NCBI RefSeq assembly: GCF_965230805.1
Contig: NZ_OZ246019.1
Coordinates: 3,844,001 to 3,908,000 of the forward strand
Length of the DNA stretch: 64,000 nt
Origin: Marinifilum sp965230805
GTDB lineage: Bacteria > Bacteroidota > Bacteroidia > Bacteroidales > Marinifilaceae
Reading direction: 5' to 3'
Made by a program: the position numbers and the translations under genes. The stretch's first letter is position 1, and every line of letters starts with the position of its first letter. This document shows, one piece after another, positions 44,629 to 52,185 of the stretch. Under the pieces are notes generated by a model. It was not told the DNA's origin and did not search any database. It worked only from the letters and a program-made list of their open reading frames with translations.

Positions 44629-45444
44629 TTAGATTAATATTTCTGCACTGTGATCGGTAATAAGGAATGGAGCTTTTTGTAGTTCCGCCCTAAAACCTTG
44701 TTGTTTAATTGTATTCGCATCAACCCATTTGAATTTATCTGATTCAGGTTGATTAAGCATTTCTTTTAAATGGTTTAATTGTTTTCCTGTTGGAGATAAT
44801 TCAACAATATCATAGATGTGAACTTCCTTACAATCCAAGTGTTCCGAATATTTTACATTCGTGACAACTTGTTTCCTAAAATTGATAGTTGGATAGGGAA
44901 ATAAGGGTTTAGGTAGTATGTCTGTTTCAACCAGTTCTTCATAAAACTCCCTGTCGTAACTGACTTCTCGTTCTTTATTAGGTTGATTGTACCAATTTAA
45001 AAATCTACCCAATCGATAACCTTTAATATAAAGCCTAAGATCATCTTTAGAATTGCCTCCATTTGTAAACTTATCATCAGGTTCAACTTCAAGTTTATTC
45101 AAGAAAGAATTGGAATACTTTCCTCTTTTAAAGTTTCCACCTACTGGTTGAAACTTACTATGCTTCCTGCTTTTTACCAAAAGGTATTTATCTTCAACCT
45201 GTATTTTATAAAGATAGCTGCAAGATAATCGCAGATGCTTTACTGTTAAAGCTTTTGATAAAGTACCTATTACCTTTCTATTTTGAATAAACCAGTCCAG
45301 CCAGTTAGCGAAAGCGGTTAATGTCACTGCAAAACAACCTCCCAGAAGCATGTTCTTATGGTCTTTGTCTTCTATAAAAAGTGCAATTACTAATAAAACA
45401 ACTGCAATAATTAAATTAATTAGTTTTGAATAACTTTCTTTCAT
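44629..45444 (-). CDS. 2TM-NUDIX fusion, candidate CBASS effector (SMODS-associated NUDIX)
   Basis: 271 residues. Two membrane spans lie at ~8-24 and ~32-52, followed by a globular part starting near residue 73 that resembles the SMODS-associated NUDIX domain (SCSYLYKIQVEDKYLLVKSR, then FQPVGGNFKRG). NUDIX in this setting is thought to be a messenger-binding domain that triggers the membrane part, so the protein would kill the infected cell by damaging the inner membrane. The classical NUDIX catalytic box (GX5EX7REUXEEXGU) is not visible. It is the first gene of the CBASS operon, facing the WYL regulator gene. Confidence 0.82.
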   Translation of the reverse strand: MKESYSKLINLIIAVVLLVIALFIEDKDHKNMLLGGCFAVTLTAFANWLDWFIQNRKVIGTLSKALTVKHLRLSCSYLYKIQVEDKYLLVKSRKHSKFQPVGGNFKRGKYSNSFLNKLEVEPDDKFTNGGNSKDDLRLYIKGYRLGRFLNWYNQPNKEREVSYDREFYEELVETDILPKPLFPYPTINFRKQVVTNVKYSEHLDCKEVHIYDIVELSPTGKQLNHLKEMLNQPESDKFKWVDANTIKQQGFRAELQKAPFLITDHSAEILI

Positions 45445-45530
45445 TTGCGTATATTTACGTTTACATTTTATACAAATGTCAGCAACGTGACTCCAGAATA
45501 GCCACAGTCAAAATTTTAATTTCATTTTTT
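45445..45530. promoter_or_regulatory. Divergent promoter and possible operator between CBASS and the WYL regulator
   Basis: Only 86 bases separate the CBASS start and the regulator start. CGTATATTTACG (45448-45459) is an imperfect palindrome, and GTATA (45449-45453) faces TATAC (45469-45473). TATATTTA (45450-45457) resembles a -7 box on the plus strand. A CapW-type repressor would be expected to bind here. Confidence 0.5.
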
Positions 45531-46532
45531 ATGAGAAAAAAATCAATTCCAGACTTTCGCCACCAGGTAATCGATTCTTGCCTATGTAATAAATGCAACA
45601 AATGGACTAAGGAAAAATTAATCGAAAGGATTAACGAAAAGTTGTACGATCAACTTGGAATTGAAGGAATTTCGGAGTCTACTTTTTATAGTGATCTTAA
45701 GACTATGAGGTCTGAATGGCCAAAGGGTCATGACGCCCCTATCGAATGTGTTAATGGGGCTTATATCTATACTGATCCCAATTTTACAATTCAGAAAGGT
45801 AATTTGAAAGATGAAGATATTGAATCGATAAACAAGGCGATAGAGGTACTGTCTCAATTCAAACAGTTGGGGATTCATCATGAGCTCTCTTCTGTAAAAG
45901 AAAAAATACTGGGGTACAATTCTTCAGTTGAAGAAGAACACCTGATTGAATTTGAACAAATTTCTGTAAAAGGGACAGAGTTTATTTCAATTTTATATCC
46001 CCTCCTAAAGGAGAAAAGAGTAATTAAAATAAAATATCACCCATTTAAATATGACGAACCCAAAGAGTTTATTGTTCATCCATATTATTTAAAGCAGTAT
46101 AAGCACAGATGGTATTTGGTTTCATTTTGTGAAACGCACATGGAAATAGCAACCTATGCCCTAGATCGATTTGTAAATATTACAGAAATGCCAGATATTA
46201 AATTCAGGGAGGAAGATTATACCAGACTTAAAAATCGATTCAAGAATATCATTGGAGTTACTAAAATTTCCGACTTAGAGCCTTTAGAAATTAAGATTTG
46301 GGTGGCAAAAAAATTGCTTCCTTACTTGTTGACGAAACAAATTCATAGATCTCAGAAAATTATAAAGCAGAATACACAGGGGGCAACTCTTAAGTTATTA
46401 TTAATTCCGAACTATGAATTTTACTCTACAATTCTAGGGTTTGGAGAAGATATAAAAATTCTTTCTCCTCATTCAATCGTAGATAATATGGAAGAAAAAC
46501 TTCACAAATTAATAGAGCAATACGAACACTAA
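45531..46532 (+). CDS. WYL-domain transcription regulator, CapW-like
   Basis: I start at 45531 (MRKKSIPDF), giving 333 residues; the longer frame runs back into the CBASS promoter. An N-terminal winged-helix part (~1-70, LIERINEKLYDQLGIEGISESTFYSDL) precedes the WYL domain (~150-240: IKIKYHPFKYDEPKEFIVHPYYLKQYKHRWYLVSFCE). A C-terminal WCX-like part follows. WYL regulators of the CapW/BrxR kind repress anti-phage operons and release them on infection. Its divergent position from the CBASS operon fits exactly. It could also control the PD-(D/E)XK gene downstream. Confidence 0.88.
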   Translation: MRKKSIPDFRHQVIDSCLCNKCNKWTKEKLIERINEKLYDQLGIEGISESTFYSDLKTMRSEWPKGHDAPIECVNGAYIYTDPNFTIQKGNLKDEDIESINKAIEVLSQFKQLGIHHELSSVKEKILGYNSSVEEEHLIEFEQISVKGTEFISILYPLLKEKRVIKIKYHPFKYDEPKEFIVHPYYLKQYKHRWYLVSFCETHMEIATYALDRFVNITEMPDIKFREEDYTRLKNRFKNIIGVTKISDLEPLEIKIWVAKKLLPYLLTKQIHRSQKIIKQNTQGATLKLLLIPNYEFYSTILGFGEDIKILSPHSIVDNMEEKLHKLIEQYEH

Positions 46533-46674
46533 TTTACATTCCATCTTATTTTAAAAGAGCATGATTTTATAGACAGTATTGTCAAACATATGGTGTTCAA
46601 TTAGCTTACATTAAAATTTTAGCATCATAAGGAACAAATACTTGCCTCAATAGATCATTCATAGTACATTAATA

Positions 46675-47691
46675 ATGCAAAATCAATTTAATATTTTCGA
46701 TATCCTTTTCAAGGATAATAAAGAATTGTCACATTCTGCAGTAATTAAATTCTTACTGGAAGAAGATGATTTTTTCTACACTCATTTTCTAAATACAACA
46801 AAACCCCAAAATCCTGAAATTCATTTAGAATACAAACTAAGTAAATACAATCGGGCAGATATTTTAATCACTGGAGAGGATAAAATAATAATCATAGAAA
46901 ACAAGTTCAAATGTCTTCCCAATGCAAATCAACTAAATGAATATTCAAAAGAACTATTTGACTTACCCCAAAAAAAGGAAAACGAAAAAGTAATAGAAAA
47001 GTACTTACTTTATTTTCATGACAGTATTGATTTTCATATTCCAATTGATTGGAAGCAAATTACATATTTTAATCTGGTTGAAATATTGAATCAATATGCT
47101 GATAATAATATAATTAATCCTGATAAAAGAATCTTTTTAAAACATTATTTGGAATCATTAACGCACTATACTGAGAATTATTTACGCATTAAAAACAGGG
47201 ATAATCTCGATGATTTCTTTAACATTACAGACAATGATTCTAATTTTTGGCTAAATATTATTTTTCATGAAATCAACTCCATCATCTCAAAAAAAAGAAA
47301 TTACCCAACTTGGGTGGGAAGTGGTAGCACATATATACCTTTAATTAATATTCATTATCCAGCTTGGACTTACGACAATTGTAATAATGTTGAATATGTC
47401 ATACAATTAAATGGTAAAAAATTAAAATATTATGCCCATCTAAATCGCATTGAAGACAATGAAGCCAAAATGATAATCGTTCAAAATGAAATTCAAAGAT
47501 TAAATCAAAATGGCTTCGATTCAAAACCTTGTGGTGAATTCAAAAAAATAACCCAAAGAAAAGTCAAAACCTGCTTTATCTATCAAGAAAATATCCTCGA
47601 AAGGATAAAATCCGAAAATAAAATCGTCAACATCGATTCACTTATCTGGGCTATTGAAGATCTAATGGAACGTATCAATAAAGTTGCATAA
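46675..47691 (+). CDS. PD-(D/E)XK nuclease superfamily protein
   Basis: 338 residues. The catalytic core reads ADILITGEDKIIIIENKFK, with Asp62 and Glu75-Asn-Lys77, followed by an N-x2-Q-L-x2-Y segment, as in the PD-(D/E)XK_4 type. The N-terminal words FNIFDILFKDNKELSHSAVIKFLL are common in these stand-alone nucleases. Many occur singly in defense islands with no proven partner. The gene is 142 bases after the WYL regulator in the same direction and ends before the XRE gene. I consider the nuclease fold likely and the antiviral role inference. Confidence 0.8.
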   Translation: MQNQFNIFDILFKDNKELSHSAVIKFLLEEDDFFYTHFLNTTKPQNPEIHLEYKLSKYNRADILITGEDKIIIIENKFKCLPNANQLNEYSKELFDLPQKKENEKVIEKYLLYFHDSIDFHIPIDWKQITYFNLVEILNQYADNNIINPDKRIFLKHYLESLTHYTENYLRIKNRDNLDDFFNITDNDSNFWLNIIFHEINSIISKKRNYPTWVGSGSTYIPLINIHYPAWTYDNCNNVEYVIQLNGKKLKYYAHLNRIEDNEAKMIIVQNEIQRLNQNGFDSKPCGEFKKITQRKVKTCFIYQENILERIKSENKIVNIDSLIWAIEDLMERINKVA

Positions 47692-47801
47692 TGCTTCCTC
47701 AAACTTTGCTGAATGGCATCATTTTACGATTTAATCTTTATGTGTAAAGTAAGTATATGATTAAATATGAGTTGTCTTTTTGAGTTTTAATGATTTGTAA
47801 A

Positions 47802-47833
47802 TTGGCAAATTTGCCAATTGGCAAATATCTTTG
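47802..47833 (+). promoter_or_regulatory. Promoter with overlapping palindromic operators upstream of the XRE gene
   Basis: TTGGCAAATTTGCCAA (47802-47817) is a perfect 16-bp palindrome. TTGCCAATTGGCAA (47811-47824) is a second palindrome sharing seven bases. They fall between a -33-like TTG (47802) and a perfect Bacteroidota -7 box TATCTTTG (47826-47833) spaced 21 bases apart. A bound repressor would cover the promoter. Confidence 0.8.
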
Positions 47834-47895
47834 TAACTTGTTAGAAATTATTAATTAGAAGTGGCGGCAACACTATAAATACGGTAAATATTATT

Positions 47896-48333
47896 ATGAC
47901 TCAAGTAACATTTTTAGACAATGCTACCATCAATGTGGTGGCACTTGATGGAGAGATCTTCACGCTTAAGCCTTTTTTACCAGTTCCAAGAGAAAATCAA
48001 CAGGACATAGCGAAATCATTAACATTCTACTTTAATGAGTGTTTCTCTGATGATAAAATGGCAATGGTGTATGATGTTTTAATGAAAATGATGGCAAATG
48101 TTGGTTTTTCATTTTCTTATGTCGGTAGCGATAGAAGTGAAGAAAGAAAACGAATCGGAGCCAGAATTCGTCAATTAAGAGAAGAGAAAGGCATTGAAGC
48201 AAAACAATTGGCAATAATGGCTGATATCGATGCAGCAAACCTCAGTCGAATAGAGAAAGGGAAATATTCTGTCGGCTTTGATATTCTTACCAAAATAGCC
48301 AATGCCTTAAATGTTAAAGTCGATTTAGTATGA
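47896..48333 (+). CDS. XRE-family helix-turn-helix regulator
   Basis: 145 residues. Residues ~85-140 form a classical HTH_3 domain (IGARIRQLREEKGIEAKQLAIMADIDAANLSRIEKG followed by FDILTKIANALNVKVDLV). The first ~80 residues are a separate part with no known domain that may sense a ligand or mediate dimers. The promoter palindromes at 47802-47824 suggest autoregulation. It precedes the large nuclease-TPR gene and may control it. The HTH call is firm; the regulated genes are inferred. Confidence 0.88.
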   Translation: MTQVTFLDNATINVVALDGEIFTLKPFLPVPRENQQDIAKSLTFYFNECFSDDKMAMVYDVLMKMMANVGFSFSYVGSDRSEERKRIGARIRQLREEKGIEAKQLAIMADIDAANLSRIEKGKYSVGFDILTKIANALNVKVDLV

Positions 48334-48350
48334 TCACCCGACTCCCAGCT

Positions 48351-48373
48351 CCCGCAAATTTGTAATTTGCGGG
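48351..48373 (+). terminator. Hairpin after the XRE gene
   Basis: A 10-bp perfect stem (48351-48360 with 48364-48373) with a 3-base loop. The T-run is short, so it is only a candidate. Confidence 0.55.
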
Positions 48374-48531
48374 CTTTGAGTTAAGGATTTTGAATCCGGA
48401 GAAGATGAGTTTTATTTTCACCTAATCACCTTCACACCCACTTCATCCAAAATAAAATCCACAATAATACCTTTGCTTAAGAAGATTTGATTGTACGTGA
48501 TAGATTCACTACAAATTATATTCTACGGAAT

Positions 48532-48563
48532 TTGTTATTTAAGAATAAATTATTTTATATTTG
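48532..48563 (+). promoter_or_regulatory. Bacteroidota-type promoter of the nuclease-TPR gene
   Basis: -33 TTG at 48532-48534 and a perfect -7 box TATATTTG at 48556-48563, spaced 21 bases. The start codon at 48616 follows after ~50 bases. This supports using that start and not the in-frame 48487. Confidence 0.75.
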
Positions 48564-48615
48564 CACAACATCATGGCAGATATTTCGCACAGCGACAATT
48601 TTTAATATTTTAGCT

Positions 48616-51195
48616 ATGATGAACAAACAAATCAAAGAAGAAGCAAGAGACTTATATTCTAAAAAAGAATATATCTCTGCACTATCGCACCTACTAACTC
48701 TTAACGCAGATGATGCAGTTAAATTTTTAACTGATAATAGTGCTGAAAACGAGTGGTTCCAAAACTATAAATTTTGTAATAAGCTTGCACAAGATGAAAG
48801 TCTAATGCGTAAATTGTTGTGCATGGATCGTGCAGATGAAGTTTTGTATGAGAACTTTATAAATTGTTGGAATGTTGAAAGTAAACTAAATCCAAAACCT
48901 TTCCAATTAGCGGTACTAAAATTTTCGCCTGAACTTTTTGTTAATGCCGTACGTGTTTCCCAGGCATTTCTAAAAAATGACTGGTACGCCAATTCTAAGG
49001 AAATATCTCTTCCTTCCAATTGGGATACTCATAAGAAAGTATGGAAACACATTTCAGATAATGAAATGAAATTCTGGAATGGCGTAGAAGATTCCTTAAT
49101 GAAATTGTTGGGATCAGAAATGCAACTTAACGAGGTCTTAATTGAAATCACGATTGCAATAGAAGTGTCTTTTTACAATGATAGAGGAAAAGTGAATTCG
49201 CATAATTTGGGAAGGTTGTATAGTGTATTAGTTCAATTGATTTTCTCAAAACTTCCCAAGGGGATTGAAATACCTTTGCCTAAGCCTGTGAAAATAAAAG
49301 AAGCATTTATTGCACGAGTAAATTCTTCTAAAAGTATTTTGCCTGACTTGAATAATCTTATTGTTGCTGTACGCAATTGGTTGAATTATATTGAAACCAG
49401 GGTGGAACCTTATTGTTTCGATCCAAAGATTACTCCAAAAGATAATGCCGGTCTTATCTCATTTAACAGAGAATCATCAGATTATTACAAATGGGAATTG
49501 GATGGAAAACGATATGAAATTAATAAGCTGGATTATCTGCTCGATGCTGAAGAAATATTTTCTAATCAATTAAAGAATGGTGTTTTTTCATTTCCGAATG
49601 AAGCTACGCAGGCTGATATTGATTACGAATGGAGATGTCAGACCCAAACACATGCACTTTATAATTTCATGAATGATCTGAATCTCTCAAAGTTTCCTGC
49701 AGCGAATAATTTAAATTCCGTAAGGATATTCCAACCGCTTATTTCATCTTCAAATATGATGAAATCAGTTATCGAAAATCATTTATATGGGAATAAAGAT
49801 ACTTTGAATTGGTTTGAAGCATACAAGGAGATGTACAAACAAGTTCCTGATTATGCAGAGATAGATAATCTGCCTTTTTTATTTATTAAACCTAAAGAGT
49901 TCTATGACACATTCGATGCTCAATCAAAAATAGAAAAGGATTATAATACTAGAGTTAAGTCGCTTTATAAGCCTATTAGCTTTAAGCCGCAAATAGGAAA
50001 AGAGATTGACCGGTTTAATTTAAAATATGATGTTTTTAAGAAGCCGTTTTTAAAATTGGGTGAATTCATTTTTTGTCCTATTCATTTTTTAGCCAATAAC
50101 GATTGGTTTTATTCAATTTCTCAAAATGCTTTAGAATTGTTAGGAGAACCTTTTAATGATAAAGTACGAAAAGATACTGCGACTAGAATGGAAGAGAGGT
50201 TGAGGGATTACTTCACAGAGTTAGGTTTTAAGGTTAATATTTTTGAAGGACATGAATTTGGAGAAGGTTTGGGAGATGTAGATTTGGAAGTTCATGATGG
50301 GACACATACCATATTGATTCAGCTGAAAAGAACAAAAATGAGGCTGAATCTGAGAGATGCATACACTGAATACATTAATACCGATCGCAAAGCAAGCAGG
50401 CAGATAAATCGAGTGGAGAACTATTTTAACAGTAGATCTGGAGTAAAATACAAATGGATTGTTACCAATTCTTACGAAAATGTTTACACCGAAATAGATT
50501 CCTGTTTAAAAGTGAATTATTTTGATTTAATTACAATTCTTAAATCATTTACTTATCTAAAGGGTTTTTCAATTAAAGATTTGGTAGATCGGATAACTTC
50601 TGACTCTCAGATCTCAGATGTATTGGATTACAAAGCAATATTGGAACCGCAGAAATTAGACTGGTTTACCTTTAAAGATTTAATTGCTTCAGGCAAGTTT
50701 AAACGACTTTTTCCATGTCGAAGCGAATTGGAGATCTATCGTTCATATGATATCCCGCTTGATATTGTTGATCCAATAAACTATCGGGAGACAAAATTTG
50801 CATTCTCACAAAAGGGAATTGATGTGGTGCAAAAGTATAATAAAGCAGTGGATGCAGATAAAAAGGGTGATACTAAATTGGCAGCAAAACTTCTATGTGA
50901 ATGTCAAAAGGAAACACCGGATGATATAGATGTATTAGGAGCTTTGGCAAATGTATTGGTAAATATGGGTGAATATGAAAAAGCCTATGAGTATTTTGAA
51001 AAAGCATTAGAAATCTCTCCAAAAGATCTTTTTGTACTTCGAAATTATTTTCTTGCACTTACAGAGGACAAAAAAAGTAGCAAAGTCATACAGGTGATGA
51101 AGAAGCTTCAAAAAGAATACTGGTATGTTGATTTACGACTATTAAAGCCAATTGGAGATATGCCTTTTGAGAAGATTTATCAGGAATTAAAGTAA
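48616..51195 (+). CDS. Large PD-(D/E)XK-like nuclease with C-terminal TPR repeats, function unknown
   Basis: I choose 48616 (MMNKQIKEEARDL) because the promoter lies inside the longer frame; the product is 859 residues. The first ~500 residues are helical and unrecognised. Near residues 550-571 an endonuclease-like pattern appears (GLGDVDLEVHDGTHTILIQLKRTK: Asp554, Asp556, Gln569, Lys571). The C-terminus has TPR-type repeats (LGALANVLVNMGEYEKAYEYFEKALEISPK). Nuclease plus TPR is common in bacterial defense proteins. The gene follows an XRE regulator and lies between defense genes. The exact family is unknown to me. Confidence 0.7.
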   Translation: MMNKQIKEEARDLYSKKEYISALSHLLTLNADDAVKFLTDNSAENEWFQNYKFCNKLAQDESLMRKLLCMDRADEVLYENFINCWNVESKLNPKPFQLAVLKFSPELFVNAVRVSQAFLKNDWYANSKEISLPSNWDTHKKVWKHISDNEMKFWNGVEDSLMKLLGSEMQLNEVLIEITIAIEVSFYNDRGKVNSHNLGRLYSVLVQLIFSKLPKGIEIPLPKPVKIKEAFIARVNSSKSILPDLNNLIVAVRNWLNYIETRVEPYCFDPKITPKDNAGLISFNRESSDYYKWELDGKRYEINKLDYLLDAEEIFSNQLKNGVFSFPNEATQADIDYEWRCQTQTHALYNFMNDLNLSKFPAANNLNSVRIFQPLISSSNMMKSVIENHLYGNKDTLNWFEAYKEMYKQVPDYAEIDNLPFLFIKPKEFYDTFDAQSKIEKDYNTRVKSLYKPISFKPQIGKEIDRFNLKYDVFKKPFLKLGEFIFCPIHFLANNDWFYSISQNALELLGEPFNDKVRKDTATRMEERLRDYFTELGFKVNIFEGHEFGEGLGDVDLEVHDGTHTILIQLKRTKMRLNLRDAYTEYINTDRKASRQINRVENYFNSRSGVKYKWIVTNSYENVYTEIDSCLKVNYFDLITILKSFTYLKGFSIKDLVDRITSDSQISDVLDYKAILEPQKLDWFTFKDLIASGKFKRLFPCRSELEIYRSYDIPLDIVDPINYRETKFAFSQKGIDVVQKYNKAVDADKKGDTKLAAKLLCECQKETPDDIDVLGALANVLVNMGEYEKAYEYFEKALEISPKDLFVLRNYFLALTEDKKSSKVIQVMKKLQKEYWYVDLRLLKPIGDMPFEKIYQELK

Positions 51196-51256
51196 TTGGA
51201 AATAAGGCGTTCACTCCTCGGGCCTCGGCAAAAATTCCGCCAGGGCTTTCCAAAAT

Positions 51257-51330
51257 CCTGTTGCCCATTTTCGCTGGTATTCCAACACTAGCTCTATAAC
51301 TTTTAATATTGGGTCTCAATGGGCAACAGG
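51257..51330. repeat. 13-bp inverted repeat with 48-base loop
   Basis: CCTGTTGCCCATT (51257-51269) and AATGGGCAACAGG (51318-51330), perfect complement. Confidence 0.75.
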
Positions 51331-51378
51331 CATTTGTCAGAGAATTCACCCTTGCTTTAGCTGGGGTGTTTGTTTTTT

Positions 51379-51405
51379 CAGGGTCTCACTTCAGCTGAGG
51401 CCCTG
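51379..51405 (+). repeat. 10-bp hairpin
   Basis: CAGGGTCTCA (51379-51388) with TGAGGCCCTG (51396-51405), one T-G wobble, 7-base loop. No T-run follows. Confidence 0.65.
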
Positions 51406-51567
51406 AATTAGATCAATCTTAACTACAACAAGGGTTCACCCTGTCACAATTTTTTCGCTCAACCACTCGTCGTTCACAGCAATTCCCGGCTCCCTTGTTC
51501 CTCGACTTTCCAATAAAAGTTAGTCGGTGCCTTGTCTCAATTATTCTTATTTAATACTATAGGTTTC

Positions 51568-51583
51568 TGAGCGTAGTCGAAGA
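51568..51583 (+). repeat. REP-like motif, copy 3
   Basis: CTGAGCGTAGTCGAAG, related to the motifs at 29862 and 31438. Confidence 0.5.
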
Positions 51584-52102
51584 ACAAAAAAGCCTCCATT
51601 GCTCATTGAAAGCGAGCCTGCTGGGTCGGGTGCTATCAGTTTTTGTCATCTTTTTTGAGCGGCCACGGCCAGTACTTTGCCCTGGTAAAAATTTTGCATT
51701 TCCAATAAAATAAAGGCAGTTTCTAATGGAGAAGGAGAGAGGCAAAAGAAGAGAACTGTCATTTACTCGCAAAATTTTCTACCACATCAAAGCACTTTTA
51801 CCTACGCACCCGGGTCAAGCACCTCCAACCCAATTGTTTTCTCATACATTCCATCCGCAAGCATTCAAAAACAAACAACCCAGTGCTTCACCCGGCAACA
51901 TCCACCACAGCTTCAAAAAAGCCGCCAAAAACTGCTGGCTGTCAATCACAGAAAACAAGTTTCTGTTTTACTTGCCAGTCACACCCTCCCACTCGCGGGC
52001 GGCTCGCCTCTCCGTAGTAAGCGCCGCTACTGACCACCACAAACCCCACCACCACCCATAAAACTTTTTGCAGGAAGCAAAGAGTTAACAGGACAGGGGG
52101 TA

Positions 52103-52138
52103 ATAAACAAAAGCCTGGATTCATAAATTTGAATCCAG
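52103..52138 (-). terminator. Terminator of the secreted lipase-like gene
   Basis: CTGGATTCA (52115-52123) pairs with TGAATCCAG (52130-52138). Read on the minus strand it is followed by GCTTTTGTTT. It lies 47 bases after the stop of the gene at 52186. Confidence 0.75.
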
Positions 52139-52185
52139 ACTACATTTAAACTAGTTAGTGATGATAGTATTGCTATGAAACATTC

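Larger units (their letters stand above)
51196..52102. other. Non-coding, structured and G+C-richer region
   Basis: About 900 bases without a convincing gene. It is richer in G and C than the rest of the island. It holds a 13-bp inverted repeat, a hairpin, and a REP-like motif (separate entries). Between 51726 and 52124 both strands have open frames of low complexity (proline/serine/histidine-rich on plus, glycine/valine-rich on minus), more like a constrained DNA or RNA element than a protein. Origin, transfer site or RNA gene are all possible. Confidence 0.5.

Noticed and set aside
44629..45444. Active NUDIX hydrolase
   Set aside because: The classical NUDIX box is not visible; the SMODS-associated form with two membrane spans points to ligand binding.
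51726..52061. 111-codon plus-strand frame and an overlapping minus-strand frame (51942-52124)
   Set aside because: Low-complexity in both strands; more likely a constrained DNA or RNA element than two proteins.
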